DNA from: Rhyacichthys aspro
Lineage: Eukaryota > Chordata > Actinopteri > Gobiiformes > Rhyacichthyidae
Direction: 5' to 3'
DNA: 64,000 bases
Assembly (NCBI GenBank): GCA_036850595.1
Contig: CM072155.1
Location: 10,046,256 to 10,110,255, forward strand
Under the pieces are notes generated by a model. That model did not search any database. It saw only the letters and a program-made list of their open reading frames with translations, and was not told the DNA's origin. Positions within the stretch are counted from its first letter, which is position 1. The number at the start of each line of letters is the position of its first letter. Made by a program: the position numbers and the translations under genes. Positions 39,301 through 48,253 of the stretch are shown piece after piece.

Positions 39301-39604
39301 TAAACCCTCCTTAAACTCCACAAACCCACTGTCTATTGGTCCATCTTTCTATAAATCATCATTACCGTATACGTAACTGTCTTTAAATAACTGCAATGAA
39401 ACTGAAGGAAAAAAAAAACACTCCTGTTCACAAAGTTCACCAGATCCTCTAAGAAATAGTCCAGTGTTAGTGTTCAGCAGTTGCATTTAAGTCCTTTAGA
39501 GGGCACAAATCCTGGAAAATAACTTCATTAAGTGTTGTCCTTACCATCCAAAAGCTGCTGTTGTTCACATCTTCAGGGCTGCTTTCTGACGGCTTGGTCG
39601 ACAT
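21203..39604 (-). CDS. pacsin3-like: PACSIN/syndapin F-BAR and SH3 protein, complete, 9 coding exons
   Basis: Coding exons, in order of translation: 39604-39545, 30485-30329, 29019-28784, 26691-26536, 25590-25415, 23685-23565, 23490-23411, 22724-22645, 21312-21203. All junctions are GT-AG and in phase, giving 1176 nt and 391 residues. Residues ~18-300 match the PACSIN F-BAR domain (FWMPGNYQRTVKR near the start, AQKPWAKRLKK, RYMEEME, THGPGMP). Residues ~336-391 are an SH3 domain (ALYDY, LSFKAG, QGWCRG, LYPANYVE). The family dimerises into a curved membrane-bending module and recruits dynamin and N-WASP through the SH3 domain. The linker is only about 34 residues, lysine-rich, without the NPF motifs of PACSIN1 and PACSIN2. 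The missing NPF motifs, the RYxPRYME pattern and DLRWW resemble PACSIN3, but SH3 details (KIEDEDDQGW) resemble PACSIN2. The paralogue is therefore unresolved. Confidence 0.9.
21420..22340. mobile_element. MITE family copy D, expanded (921 bp), hAT-type
   Basis: The ends are CACACATGTCAAACTCAAGG on the left and, on the complement strand, CAGTGGTGTCAAACTCAAAG. The element is flanked by a perfect 8-bp duplication gcctaaag (21412-21419 and 22341-22348). That duplication and the CA...TG ends point to hAT. The interior (about 21595-22170) is a tandem array of ~21-bp units of the form AACCTGTTCAAATCCATCTAA. The array makes an open minus-strand frame of FEQVLDG-like heptads, which is a repeat artefact. 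It sits in the last intron of the PACSIN gene. Confidence 0.9.
22645..22724 (-). CDS. pacsin3-like: pacsin-like exon 8 (first half of SH3)
   Basis: 80 nt. Encodes VKVRALYDYVGQETDELSFK with a split glycine at the junction. ALYDY and the RT-loop acidic residues (E..DEL) are typical SH3 ligand-binding features. Confidence 0.92.
22975..23390. repeat. Dispersed ~0.4-0.5 kb repeat, copy 1
   Basis: Parallels 63345-63870 in the same orientation. Shared ordered blocks include 'atagatgagaa', 'ggccaatc', 'aagtgtattt', 'gagaaacag', 'tcaattca', 'acacaatgttt' (here cgtaatgttt) and 'aaagaaaagcag'. No coding capacity. The class is unknown. Confidence 0.6.
23411..23490 (-). CDS. pacsin3-like: pacsin-like exon 7 (short lysine-rich linker)
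   Basis: 80 nt. Encodes EWTPEKKPKKGKKEVKEVEK and a few more residues. The EW start matches the conserved EEW of the family. The exon replaces the long NPF- and serine-rich linker of PACSIN1 and PACSIN2. Donor gtgagc; the exon ends in phase 2. Confidence 0.8.
23565..23685 (-). CDS. pacsin3-like: pacsin-like exon 6 (end of F-BAR)
   Basis: 121 nt. Encodes VYDELHNTLMAIDEQEDLRW followed by WKNTHGPGMPTDWPHFQ, the conserved HGPGM..WP.F end of the PACSIN F-BAR region. Other members usually read MNWPQF; here it is TDWPHF. Confidence 0.9.
24899..25275. repeat. Minisatellite, ~32-36 bp period, about 11 units
   Basis: Degenerate units of the form 'gggtcaaaactcaaactaca' followed by 'ggagctttaga', repeated about eleven times with length variation. 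It lies in intron 5 of the PACSIN gene, about 140 bp past the exon 5 donor. Confidence 0.9.
25415..25590 (-). CDS. pacsin3-like: pacsin-like exon 5 (F-BAR helix)
   Basis: 176 nt. Encodes RYEKVLEEVNRYAPRYMEEM and KRLMFLKQAFLSIHTHLDV. The RY.PRYME.ME pattern is closest to PACSIN3. The exon ends with two bases of a serine codon that is completed in exon 6. Confidence 0.88.
25685..25950. mobile_element. MITE family copy E (fragment)
   Basis: Units such as 'tcaaatccaactaaaacctg' are followed by the degraded right flank 'gggtcgcatttggaccccgggcc'. Both terminal inverted repeats are damaged. Confidence 0.7.
26536..26691 (-). CDS. pacsin3-like: pacsin-like exon 4 (F-BAR helix)
   Basis: 156 nt, phase 0 at both ends. 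Encodes LDKARRAYHKVSRRE and KQKKLQEELEVVKQEEEK, a charged coiled helix aligned with the PACSIN 'KKAYH...KKLQ' segment. Confidence 0.88.
27050..27300. promoter_or_regulatory. Candidate conserved non-coding element in PACSIN intron
   Basis: A non-repetitive intronic segment with several homeodomain-like cores (TTAATTAAAATGG, CTTTAATTACTG) and no open frame. Its texture resembles vertebrate intronic enhancers, but this is inference only. Confidence 0.25.
27775..27832 (-). repeat. tRNA-derived SINE fragment
   Basis: On the minus strand it carries a degraded Pol III B box (GGTTTGATTCC) and flanks that align with 52205-52315. It lies beside a T-rich tract and is too short and degraded to be a functional tRNA. 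Confidence 0.6.
28018..28392. mobile_element. MITE family copy F
   Basis: Starts CAATGGTGTCAAACTC and ends 'tttgacatgtctg'. Both conserved flanks are present, but the 21-bp units are essentially absent, so this copy shows the element without an expanded array. No target duplication recognised. Confidence 0.75.
28784..29019 (-). CDS. pacsin3-like: pacsin-like exon 3 (F-BAR core)
   Basis: 236 nt. Encodes SAERLASLH, RVRTWQKDSFHKKLFGGF and AQKPWAKRLKK. The GGFKES and AQKPW blocks are PACSIN signatures in the F-BAR core. The exon enters in phase 1 and ends in phase 0. Confidence 0.9.
30329..30485 (-). CDS. pacsin3-like: pacsin-like exon 2 (F-BAR helix 1)
   Basis: 157 nt. Encodes PGNYQRTVKRTEDSF and CFQERARVERQYAQQLSEW, matching the first long F-BAR helix of PACSINs. 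Only the donor A|gtcagt at 30328 keeps the frame into exon 3; an alternative gtacca 4 nt further on would shift it. The intron before it is about 9 kb. Confidence 0.88.
31045..31270. repeat. MITE family copy G (internal array only)
   Basis: About nine diverged ~21-bp units ('aaacctgttcaaatcca') without either flank. It is in the first coding intron of the PACSIN gene. Confidence 0.7.
32028..32458. mobile_element. MITE family copy H with perfect 8-bp duplication
   Basis: Begins CAGTGGTGTCGAACTC and ends GAGTTTGACACGTGTG. It is flanked by ctttaaat on both sides (32020-32027 and 32459-32466). The interior has about five 'gaacaggttttagttgg' units. Orientation is opposite to copy D. Confidence 0.9.
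32593..32902. mobile_element. Possible second small inverted-repeat element (310 bp)
   Basis: The ends CTAGTGTTGTAGTC at 32593 and, on the complement, CTAGTGTTGTATTTG from 32902 form imperfect inverted repeats. The interior near both ends has 'aagaccagag' and 'aagaaccagg' words. No matching target duplication was found, so the boundaries are tentative. Confidence 0.45.
33593..34010. mobile_element. MITE family copy I
   Basis: Begins CACACATGTCAAACTCAAGG and ends GAGTTTGACACCACTG, with both conserved flanks and a few 21-bp units. The flanking 8-mers do not match, so either the duplication has decayed or the copy has been rearranged. Confidence 0.85.
35240..35666. mobile_element. MITE family copy J with 7/8 target duplication
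   Basis: Begins CAGAGGAGTCAAACTG and ends TTTGACATGTGTG. It is flanked by ctctacat (35232-35239) and ctcttcat (35667-35674). Interior 'gaacaggttttagac' units create a spurious 90-codon frame. Confidence 0.85.
36180..36680. other. GC-richer non-repetitive island in PACSIN intron 1
   Basis: This 0.5 kb stretch differs in base composition from its AT-rich surroundings. Its open frames lack any recognised domain. It may be a conserved regulatory element, but no direct evidence is visible. Confidence 0.25.
37003..37080. repeat. Retroposon 3'-tail fragment
   Basis: 'gaatcagaatcagctttttt' followed by 'ggattttggctccggtagtt' matches the pattern of a very common teleost retroposon tail ('agaatcagctttattggccaag ... 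ggaatttgactccggt') that I know from fish genomes. Only this end is present. Confidence 0.55.
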
Positions 39605-39612
39605 CCTGATCT
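39545..39612 (-). CDS. pacsin3-like: pacsin-like exon with start codon
   Basis: Translation starts at 39604 with MSTKPSESS and the exon ends in SSFWM (phase 0, donor gtaagg). The SFW followed by PGNYQRTVKR in the next exon is the canonical PACSIN N-terminus, which fixes the start. A 3' splice site (tttttgcag) lies 8 nt before the ATG, so at least one upstream non-coding exon must exist. Confidence 0.85.
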
Positions 39613-40345
39613 CTGCAAAAAGAAAGAGTAATTAGTCAAATGCATGTGTATCACTCCAGAGGCAAGAAACTAAGGCACACACAAAGGGTGGATCGATTAA
39701 AACGTGATATAAAGTTTTATATTTCAGTAAATAACGTGTTTCGACTTGTAGACATTTAAAGGGGTGTGGTCACAACGGCTCTCACAATTGTTTTATTACT
39801 TTTTGGCACAGAAAGTGGATAGACCTGGTGAATTTGGTAAAAAAGAGTCATGTGACCAGTTTTCACAACATTCCTTTAACCAACACAATACATTTTATAC
39901 AACGTTAAAATCCACATGCATCAGTGAGTTTGTCTTTGTAATAATGTTTCTGTAAAGACAAAAAAAAACATGAAAATAGATGTGTTTTCAAGAAGTAAAT
40001 CAATTTTATGTCAAAGACTTGAGGTTTTTGTTGGCTTTTTTCATGATGATAGATTTTCAAAGGTTTTGTATGGACTCTCTTTTCTTTTAGCTTTTGTGTC
40101 TTCACTACCACCTGACAATGTAGACTTATTTTACTGTTTTCTAATGCAATTTGAATAACTGAATAGAAAAGCAGCAACTGAAGCATCCAACAATTTAAAT
40201 TGACTGATATATGTGCCACAGGATGATCAGAGACGAGATGTTTTTTCTTGTAATTGAGAAAGCTGTTTTATAATCTAAATTATAGGAATTGGATGTGTAA
40301 AAAACAAGACCTCATAATGTAATATTGTCCTTATTATCAAGGAGA

Positions 40346-40560
40346 TAGAAGGTTGTGGGTTCGATCCCCAACAGGTCTAAGCTGTGGAAGATGAATGAAT
40401 GAGTAGGTTAAGCATTTCCTGGAAGCTTTGGCCAATCAGGTGCTTGCATGTAGTGAGGATTTGATTGAAGAAGACTCTCAATGTCGACAAAGAAGTAATG
40501 GCTACCGATAATAACTGGCTACTTCAGCGTGCACGAAGAAACAGTGTGAATAAATGTTAA
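40346..40560 (+). repeat. tRNA-like B box plus dispersed-repeat fragment
   Basis: 'gtgggttcgatccccaac' at about 40356 contains an intact Pol III B box (GGTTCGATCCC) as in tRNA-derived SINEs, but no cloverleaf can be drawn. The following part ('ggccaatcaggtgc', 'gaagtaatggctaccgata') parallels the repeat at 63480-63560. Confidence 0.5.
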
Positions 40561-41664
40561 TAAAATAAAAAGCAGAACAGATTGCCATGCTGTATAGTGC
40601 TGTGCCTCGTCCTGTATCGGCTGCCGTTGGATGTGTTTTACACCAGGTTTGATTTTTCTAACAGGAGCAGCTGCTGTGACATGTCAGGCCACTGCAGCGC
40701 GTTTGATTTTCTGCTGCGAGCCGTGTACGTGTACAGTAAATCTGAACCAGACGCTCTCCAGTAAACTGAGGTAAGGCACGTTGGAGCACGCTCAGTCCAC
40801 TCCCAGCATTCCCTGCATTGAAATACGAGCTACACTAAAATAAACAGGGGCTAAAGGTCGACAGGACGTATTATTGACTCATTTTCCCACATCTGAAGGG
40901 TCCACAGCCACAACAGAGCCTGAGCTAATGAGATATTACAATGCACAGTCAGTCAATGAGGAAATAGTCTGGTTTTGTCCAACTAACTGAGGGCTTCGAA
41001 GAAAACATCGTCTTGACATGAACAGCTCTCAACAAAATATCATATTATTTGGAAAGGTAGAAAACACGAACAACAAGTTGGAATTAATATCTTTACCCCA
41101 GGTTCATTTTAAAACCTGGTCCAACTTTTCACACAGTAATCTACAGTTGGATGTAAATAATCTAATCTAATAATCTACTTACTTATATCATTCCTTCATT
41201 CATTTTTATGCAGCAACAGGAGCAGAGTGTTCCAGAGTCTGGGGGCTACTGTCTTTTGGAGATCATGAGGAGGCTTTGACCTGAAGGGTAAGAGGTTGCT
41301 GGGGCCGGGGCATTTTCTGGCTGGACAGTGACCTTCATAGAGACACTGAGAGACAACTATCCACCAATCCTTCCCACCGTCCAGTACTTTGGACTTGAAA
41401 AGGGAAGTGGAAAGTAAGACGGGGAGGACATGCAGACTCCTCACAGAAAGGCCGCCTGACATTAAAAAGAATTGTGATGATGAGATTCGGCTGCAGTGCA
41501 CAGGTCAGGTCTGAGATCAGTAGGTCAGAGAAATTCTGATGATGCTGCTGGACAATAAACAATCCAAAAGCCTTATGAAATCTCTCCACCTGCCATGTGT
41601 ATTCCAGGGCCGGACTTTGGATGTATCTTGTCTAAAGGCTGAATTTAAGATTAGGAGCCAGAAT

Positions 41665-41795
41665 AAATAAATAAAAAAAAAAAAAAAAAAAAATAAAATA
41701 AAATAAAATAAAATAAAATAAAATAAAATAAAATAAAATAAAATAAAATAAAATAAAAAAAATAAAATAAAATAATAAAATACTAACCTCAAGAA
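41665..41795. repeat. (AAAAT)n microsatellite
   Basis: A poly-A stretch runs into about twenty AAAAT units with one interruption. The phenylalanine-rich minus-strand frame across it is an artefact. Confidence 0.97.
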
Positions 41796-41950
41796 TAAAG
41801 TCAGGTTAAACAGGACTAAAACCAGGACTAAACAGGACCACTAAAGGACTAAATGCCACATTAAACAAGATTAAATTAGCATCAAATCCCTGACTAAACC
41901 CAAATTAATGCTGTTAAATCCAGACTTAAACCAAGACTAAACCATGACAT
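41796..41950. repeat. Degenerate 'ggactaaacca' repeat, first block
   Basis: Irregular repetition of 'aggactaaa', 'accaggactaaa' and 'gactaaacc' words. Same family as 42840-43740. Confidence 0.75.
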
Positions 41951-42839
41951 GTATAACAACGATAAGTAACACAGCAGGCTTTAAAGCAGGGAATGATGTG
42001 AATAAGAGAAGCCAAGATCTCCCAGTTATTGACCAATCAGATCAAAGTGGACCATGTGACCAATTCGTGCATACTGGACTTAGGTATACAAGTTTAGTTC
42101 AAATTAAACCCTGTTCAGTTATACTTCAAAACAAGTGTATTCCTTCATTGAGAAACTCTTCAAATCTTTACTTTAGTTGCTTTAGCAGTATTCTCAGTCC
42201 ACGGTGCAGACATATCTTTTCCATTTGCCTGTTTTCTCTCCCTGCAGCCATGTCTCTCTCTGTTTTTTTTTTTTTTTTTTTACAATTAGATTCCCTCCAC
42301 ATCCTGCCGTTCACAAGGCGTCACATGCTCCGCTCACAGCGCAGCCCCTGTCCTCTGCCCTACTGTCTCTACACACCATTACACGTCCTCACAGCGGCAG
42401 AAGGTCACTAAAATATCCCACCGCCTCCCTTTTTAACCTCTGACCCCCACTTCCTGTCCCCGCCATGGCTGCCAGTTTCCAGGGAACGAGGATGTAAGGG
42501 AGCAGCCGTGTCCCCAGCAAAGATTCAATTATGGGAACTATTTCCTTGCAGCTTTTTGTGAGTTTGAAAAGCTCTAAATGTAAAATGTACTCAGTTAAAT
42601 CAACGACGAGGCGCAAACTTAACTGTCCAGAAATGATATAGTGAGAAATGACCCACTTTTATGCATCTGAACAGTGATTATATGATTTTAATGTGAAAGG
42701 ATAGGGTTAATGTAAAGCTTTAAGTCGACTGGAACAAGGCCTCTCCAAAAGGATTTTATAGTGTTTATATCAAGGTCATATGTAAAGTATACACAGAGGG
42801 GTGTTTAAAATGGCTGTCTAAATACAAGCACATATTTTA

Positions 42840-43740
42840 CAAACCAGGGTTAAAACAAGAAGATGGAAAATAAACTTAATACAAGGCTAAACCAAAAGAA
42901 ACACACGAGAACTGAACCAGAATGAAACCCAGTAAATTAAGACTCAACCCAAAATGAAACCAAACTAAATTCAGGCACATGTTTGAAACTACAGTGAACC
43001 AAAATTAATAGTATATTTAAAAAAAAAACTAACTATATACCATAGCATTAGCATTAAGACCATATTGTGAAGGTGAGTTCATGATAACATACATGCTGAG
43101 GGCTGCAGAGAAGCAATGGTTATATTATTTTACCATCTAAGACTAAGGCTAAACCATGTCTAAACTAGACCAGGACTAAATCAAGACTACACTAGGACTA
43201 AATCCAAATTAAACCAATGAAAAGCCAGGCCTTAATGGAGACTGAGTTGAGACTAAACCTGGACTAATCTCAGAACTAAATGGGAATAAAACTGTACACC
43301 TAAACAAAACCAAAGACAAAACCGAGGACTAAAATGGGACCAGTCTCAAACTGGGTGAGTGCACCAAGAATGATAAATAAGTAAAACCAGTTACAAACTC
43401 AGACTAAACCCAAATTAAACCCAGTAAATCAGAACTATATCCACAAGGACTTAACCCAAGACTAAACCAGCTAGACCCTGGACTAAACCAAGACTAAACT
43501 CAAACTAAAGCAGGACTAAAACCTTATTAAATCAAGCAATTCAATGACAAAACCTGGCCTCATTCCAAAACCAAACCAGGACTGAACCCACATGAATCAA
43601 AGCCTAAAACCAACTGCAAACTGTGACTAAAATGTTTCAACCAGGACTAAACCAAAATTAGGAGTGAGCCTGGACCAAACCATGACCTAAATGGGACAAA
43701 AACCAGCAGTGCACCCGAACAAAATCAGGCCTGAACCATA
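42840..43740. repeat. Degenerate 'accaggactaaac' repeat, ~0.9 kb
   Basis: Dozens of variants of 'gactaaaccaggactaaac' with irregular spacing. The strand is almost free of T-rich or G-rich segments, giving a strong A and C bias. Similar in style to 41796-41950, with ordinary sequence between. No frame of interest. Confidence 0.8.
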
Positions 43741-44150
43741 AAAAAATCATAAGTTGAACTACACCACAAACACTTTGCATTGCTTGAGTATGAAGTAAGT
43801 GCTAAATAGACAGTTGTAGCTCACCAGATCTTATTGCAGCATGAGTCCAGACGGTTTCACTCACAGAGGACAACTTTTCACAAATCCACCTCAACAACGT
43901 CCCCTCAGTCTCCCAGTCATCCCAGTAACACCAACTTTAAGACTTCACTTTGCTACAACTCCCTAAAGCTTCGGCCTGGTTCGAATGGGACCAGCCCTAA
44001 TGCTCCCAGTCTCTGAGCCCATACGTCACTCCTCCCCCCCGACCCCGTTTCATCTGTCACACATAACTCTCCGCTGCTGCAAAGAGTGGATATATAGTAA
44101 CAAATGAGCAGGAACGGGAGCTCGATGATTGCACTGGAGCAGACTCTTAC

Positions 44151-44440
44151 CTCTTGAATCCTTTTAATCTCCAGCCCTTTCCTTTTTGTAGACTCTTGGT
44201 TAACTTTTGTCCTGCTTCTTTCTTTGACAGTAGCTGCTCAAAAACCTCCCGCTCCTTCTCCTTCCCTTTTACTTTGGCCCACTGTTTGTGTCAGATGAGT
44301 TGGCTCTTTTTTTCCCTCCTATTCCCTCCCTCCTTCCTTGTTTCTTTCCCTCCCAGTTGCTCCCAGCTGCAGGAAACATTGTCAGGGTGTCGTTTCACTC
44401 TCGGCCTTTCATTGTGCTGCTCGGAGGACTGTAGTGTAGT
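44151..44440 (-). other. pacsin3-like: Candidate 5' non-coding exon of the PACSIN gene
   Basis: On the minus strand, a purine-rich stretch ends in CAAGAG|gtaagag (last exon base 44151), a strong donor. It is the best candidate I see upstream of the coding exon at 39612, which itself begins right after an acceptor and so needs an upstream partner. The exon's 5' limit and promoter are guesses. Without transcript data the link is inference. Confidence 0.4.
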
Positions 44441-44459
44441 AGTAGTTAGGCATGTGTCA

Positions 44460-46860
44460 TAATTGTTTGTGTACAGTGCCTCCCTCCTTTAAACCAGTGA
44501 TTTAAAAAGTATGCAAACTTTTTAGACAAATTTATTCTCATTTATGACAAGAGAAGACCTTGATGTAAATCAGGGAAGACAACCTTAAAAGCTATCTACC
44601 TCAACATGACGTGGATAAACATTTAAAGTATGTCAAGAAATAAGATTTTGGGTTAACTCATTTTTTGAACTGATTGCATTTGTCAAGTTTAACAACATGT
44701 CAGAGCCCTTCGGGATGTTTTGCATAAGTTATTCACCGAAAACATTCCGTTTGTGATTTAAAAGTTAGTGCAAAATATAAAGACACATTTTGATTGTTTT
44801 TGGTTAAGTCTGTCTTCAAATCAAAGCCCGGAGTAAAAGCAAAATGAAAAACAAAATAGATGAAAAAACTGACAGACGGACATGTAAACCTGCATCGGTG
44901 CAGACTCTGTGGAGGGTTTAATAAGCCACTCGGCCTCAACAATAATCGGTTTGTTAGTATGGGGGACATGTGATGTGAAGGAGCAAATTGAATGGAAATG
45001 GGTAGGACAAGGGAGTATTTGGAAAGGCTCAGTGTTAATCGTAGCGTGTGAAGACTGTTGATGAATCTAAGGATCAGTTTTGTTGAGTGAGTTTTGTACA
45101 GATTTGTTGAGAAGTGTACTTTTTGCACATATGTCACAAACATGACCATCGTAAGGCTGGCAGAATCTATAGTGAATGTTGCTAGTCATGCTAACTTTAA
45201 CTGATAAATTATAAAAAACAAGTTATTTTATTGCTTTTATCATGTTACTGTTTTGAGCACCACTTTGGGAACTTTTTTTATACAATGTGGAGTGGATGGG
45301 ATGCCAGTTAAGTACAGACCTAAGAAAGCATTAGCAGTCTGTTTACGGTTATGTTTTTTTTTAGTTTTGAAATAAAGAAGCTAAGAAGATCTCAACAGTG
45401 CAGATTGTGGTGTCATCTAACACAGCTGACTGGCCTAATCATCTCAAAATCCGATTAAATGCAATAGTTGATTTAATAAGGAAGCAATGATTTTTGGAGC
45501 CGACCATCACTTCTCAGCCAGGTCTCATGCCAGGTTCCACTGTCCTTCTACTGTCTATGGTCATGCACTTCCCTGTAACATTAACATCATGTTTGTACAT
45601 CAGCATAGATCATTTCGAAAACAGACTAACTTATAATCTAAGACTTTTAAATGATGTTAATCTAAAAAAAAAAAAAAACAACAACAATGATTCATCCGAA
45701 ACATTTGTCAGTTTCTATGTCACTAATGCTTATGGGCTAAGGCAAAATGAAACAGAACAAATTCATGCGATTCAATTACAGTTTTTTTAATCACAATAAA
45801 CTCAAAGTCAAACATGTCCCAAAACCAAAACTGTTGTATATGTTGTGTCTATGATGCAGTAAATGAGTCACAACAGATCCCGTCTGTGCACTAAACCATT
45901 AAACTACAGTTTGTTATGCATTTTTCCAAAGCAGCATGACCAGATAAGGCCTGGTCTGTTCTGCAAACCCCCTCCTGGCCCCCTTTCCCCCGGGACACGT
46001 CCCTCCACAGCTGGGGGATACATCCGGAGTGTGAGGGCTTTGAAGTCCCAGCCCCTGAACATGAGCAGCTCTCCTGACATAACGTCTGCTGCTCTGTCGA
46101 ACTTCTATCTAAACCAGTAACACAGAGGCTCTCCATGCCACAACATGTCATGTAAAATTAGATGGCTGTTGTATGTTGCAACGCTCACAGCCAGTCCAAA
46201 CCCGCTCTTAGGAAACTGTAATCCAGCGTTGGTAATCCCAGGAGACACATATGATGACTCAGCCTGTCATTACGATGATAATAGTCATAAGAGATGTCAA
46301 CAGAAGGCTCCTGTCAGCTAAGTTCAGGAAACTGTCAGCAGGGCTCATCACTTCAGGAGGCCCCAAAGAACCACTAGCAACAATGAGTAAAAACCCTTTT
46401 CTACTGTTCCACCAGCTTTAAAAATTAAGAATATTGTAAGTTTTATAAAATGGACACACAAACAAAAATATCTTTAAATAGGTTAGTCTTATCCTTTCAC
46501 CATAAAGTAAAAAAAACACCAAAAAGTACACTTATGCATACAAAAAAGTACACAAAAAAGTCAATAAAAGCCTATTTAATTTGGTGGTATTTGAGTTTTT
46601 TTGGCCTGACAGATCCATGTAAACGAGGACATCTACTGGTCAAACAAAGTAATGTCAGGTATAGGGGATTTAACATGTGGTAAATACAGCAAACTTTGAA
46701 ATTTAATCCTGATAAATAATTGATTTGAAATGTTTAATGTATATTTCACGTCTTGTTGGTTGATTTTAACAAGTGCAGATTAAAGAAACAAGAGGCAATG
46801 ATTTCCCGTGGCTCGTTTTAAATAAAAGATGCTGTTTCTCCCGGAGCCACTAGGGGCAAC
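44460..46860. other. Intergenic, no gene recognised
   Basis: Mostly AT-rich and featureless. A GC-richer patch at about 45950-46100 has open frames on both strands without recognisable domains. A short poly-A tract lies at 45665-45677. Confidence 0.45.
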
Positions 46861-47446
46861 GTGTCTCTTATAAACGAATGGATGCACACGTCTGTCTCAA
46901 TAGAAGAAGAACGTATGGCAGTAACAGGAGTGATCGAAAGTGTCTGAAATGGTAAGCTTTAACTGGAAAAGTCCATTTATGTGTTGGCTGGGGTTATTTA
47001 CACTTCTGTATGTTAGTTTTAGGACTATTTCCCTTTGGGTGGCCTTGACTAAAGCTTTATTTTTATCATCAGTTTTGGGAAAAAAAGCACTGAAATGCGG
47101 CTTGCTGTAAAATCACGTGGTCGCGTAAAGAAACGAGCAATAACTGTAAAGTAATAAAGAAATGTAAAGAAATCAATAACTATATGTCTGCAGAGGCTTT
47201 AGTACTTTAAATAGACTGATACTTGCTCAATTCTGCTACACTGCACAACTTTGAAATTGTGGAAGCTTTAATTGCCACACGTGGCTAGCGTAGCCTTACA
47301 ATTAGCATAGGTATTAGCATTAGCAAGGTCAGACACAACGTGGCAGAGCACTGTCATATTAGTATTTTAAGTCCAACGGCATTTATGCACCAAAAATGGA
47401 TTTGTTTTGCCCTAATGTAATGACTCGTTTTAAATAGTTGTAGTTT

Positions 47447-47534
47447 TCTCTCATTGATGACTTGCACTGGGCTCTGAGTTTATCTGAAGACACCGTGCAT
47501 CTCTGGCCCGACAAGCCAGAGTCTCTGAGGAGGA
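47447..47534 (+). ncRNA. Box C/D snoRNA-like element, copy 1
   Basis: C box TGATGA at 47455-47460 and D box CTGA at 47525-47528, with a short closing stem (TCTC with GAGG). Internal CTGA boxes at 47474-47477 and 47484-47487 could be D'. A 7-bp hairpin CTCTGGC/GCCAGAG (47501-47507 with 47515-47521) lies just before the D box, and GCAC (47464-47467) can pair with GTGC (47495-47498). The D box is 76 nt from the exon 2 acceptor. I do not recognise the family or its rRNA/snRNA target. Confidence 0.75.
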
Positions 47535-47783
47535 AATAAATGGAAGCTATAGACAGTGGTTAAAATGTCTAGACTTTACTAACCCATACTTTTGTCTTTC
47601 TCAGGTTTTGGTAAATGAGATGAAGCCAACGTTTCACTGCAGCTTCCATTTTAAAGGTATGTAAAAGGCAGACGGATGCAATGACACCAACATCACTTGA
47701 AAAGTAATGGCCTGGCAAAAATAACGGTGTAAAATGATGCTATAGCATGTTTACTAGTTGAGTATAGTTGCCAAGTTCCCTGA

Positions 47784-47870
47784 CCCTCACTGATGACTTG
47801 CACTGGGCTCTGAGTTAATCTGAAGACAACGTGCATCTCTGGCCCGACAAGCCAGAGTTTCTGAGGAGGA
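47784..47870 (+). ncRNA. Box C/D snoRNA-like element, copy 2
   Basis: Nearly identical to copy 1, with about three substitutions in 75 nt between the boxes. C box TGATGA at 47791-47796, D box CTGA at 47861-47864, closing stem CCTC with GAGG. The D box is 79 nt from the exon 3 acceptor. Confidence 0.78.
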
Positions 47871-48016
47871 AACATATGACAGTTGTTTTAATTTATAAAT
47901 AACACTACATATACCATGTTGTAACCCAGTTCTTGTTTTTCAGATGTAAAGAAGTGACCATTTTCCCAGATGGACTTAAAATCAGGTAGGTTATTTAGTC
48001 TTTGACCCTATAAAAA

Positions 48017-48108
48017 GTATCTCTTTTGATGTTTTGCACTGGGCTCAGATGTTCACTGCTGATAAAAGTGCAGCTCTGCCCCTGACAAGGCAGAGTCTGA
48101 GGAGATAC
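48017..48108 (+). ncRNA. Box C/D snoRNA-like element, copy 3 (diverged)
   Basis: Diverged from copies 1 and 2 but with the same architecture. C box TGATGT at 48027-48032 (last base off consensus) and D box CTGA at 48097-48100. A perfect 7-bp closing stem is formed by GTATCTC (48017-48023) and GAGATAC (48102-48108). The internal hairpin is CTCTGCC/GGCAGAG; compared with copy 1, one G:C pair has become C:G on both sides, which is a compensatory change. The D box is 84 nt from the exon 4 acceptor. Confidence 0.75.
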
Positions 48109-48247
48109 TTGATATGACCGTGATTACTATTTCATAACTGTATGTGTGACATCTTTAAACTCATCCCACTTGTCTCTTTTTCAGGTATTTGGCCTCCAAG
48201 AGGACTACAGTTATCAAAATATATGAATATATTCTGAATAATGTAAA

Positions 48248-48253
48248 AATAAA
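48248..48253 (+). terminator. AATAAA polyadenylation signal of the host transcript
   Basis: A canonical AATAAA about 65 nt into the last exon, followed by a GT-containing stretch, gives a plausible 3' end near 48265-48275. Confidence 0.6.

Noticed and set aside
40346..40400. tRNA gene on the plus strand
   Set aside because: Only the B-box arm is recognisable; the A box and acceptor stem are missing.
41517..41792. Phe/Leu-rich minus-strand frame
   Set aside because: It arises from the AAAAT microsatellite.
45863..46151. Overlapping ~85-codon frames on both strands
   Set aside because: They are proline- or cysteine-containing but without domain, signal peptide or splice support; the GC-richer patch explains the open frames.
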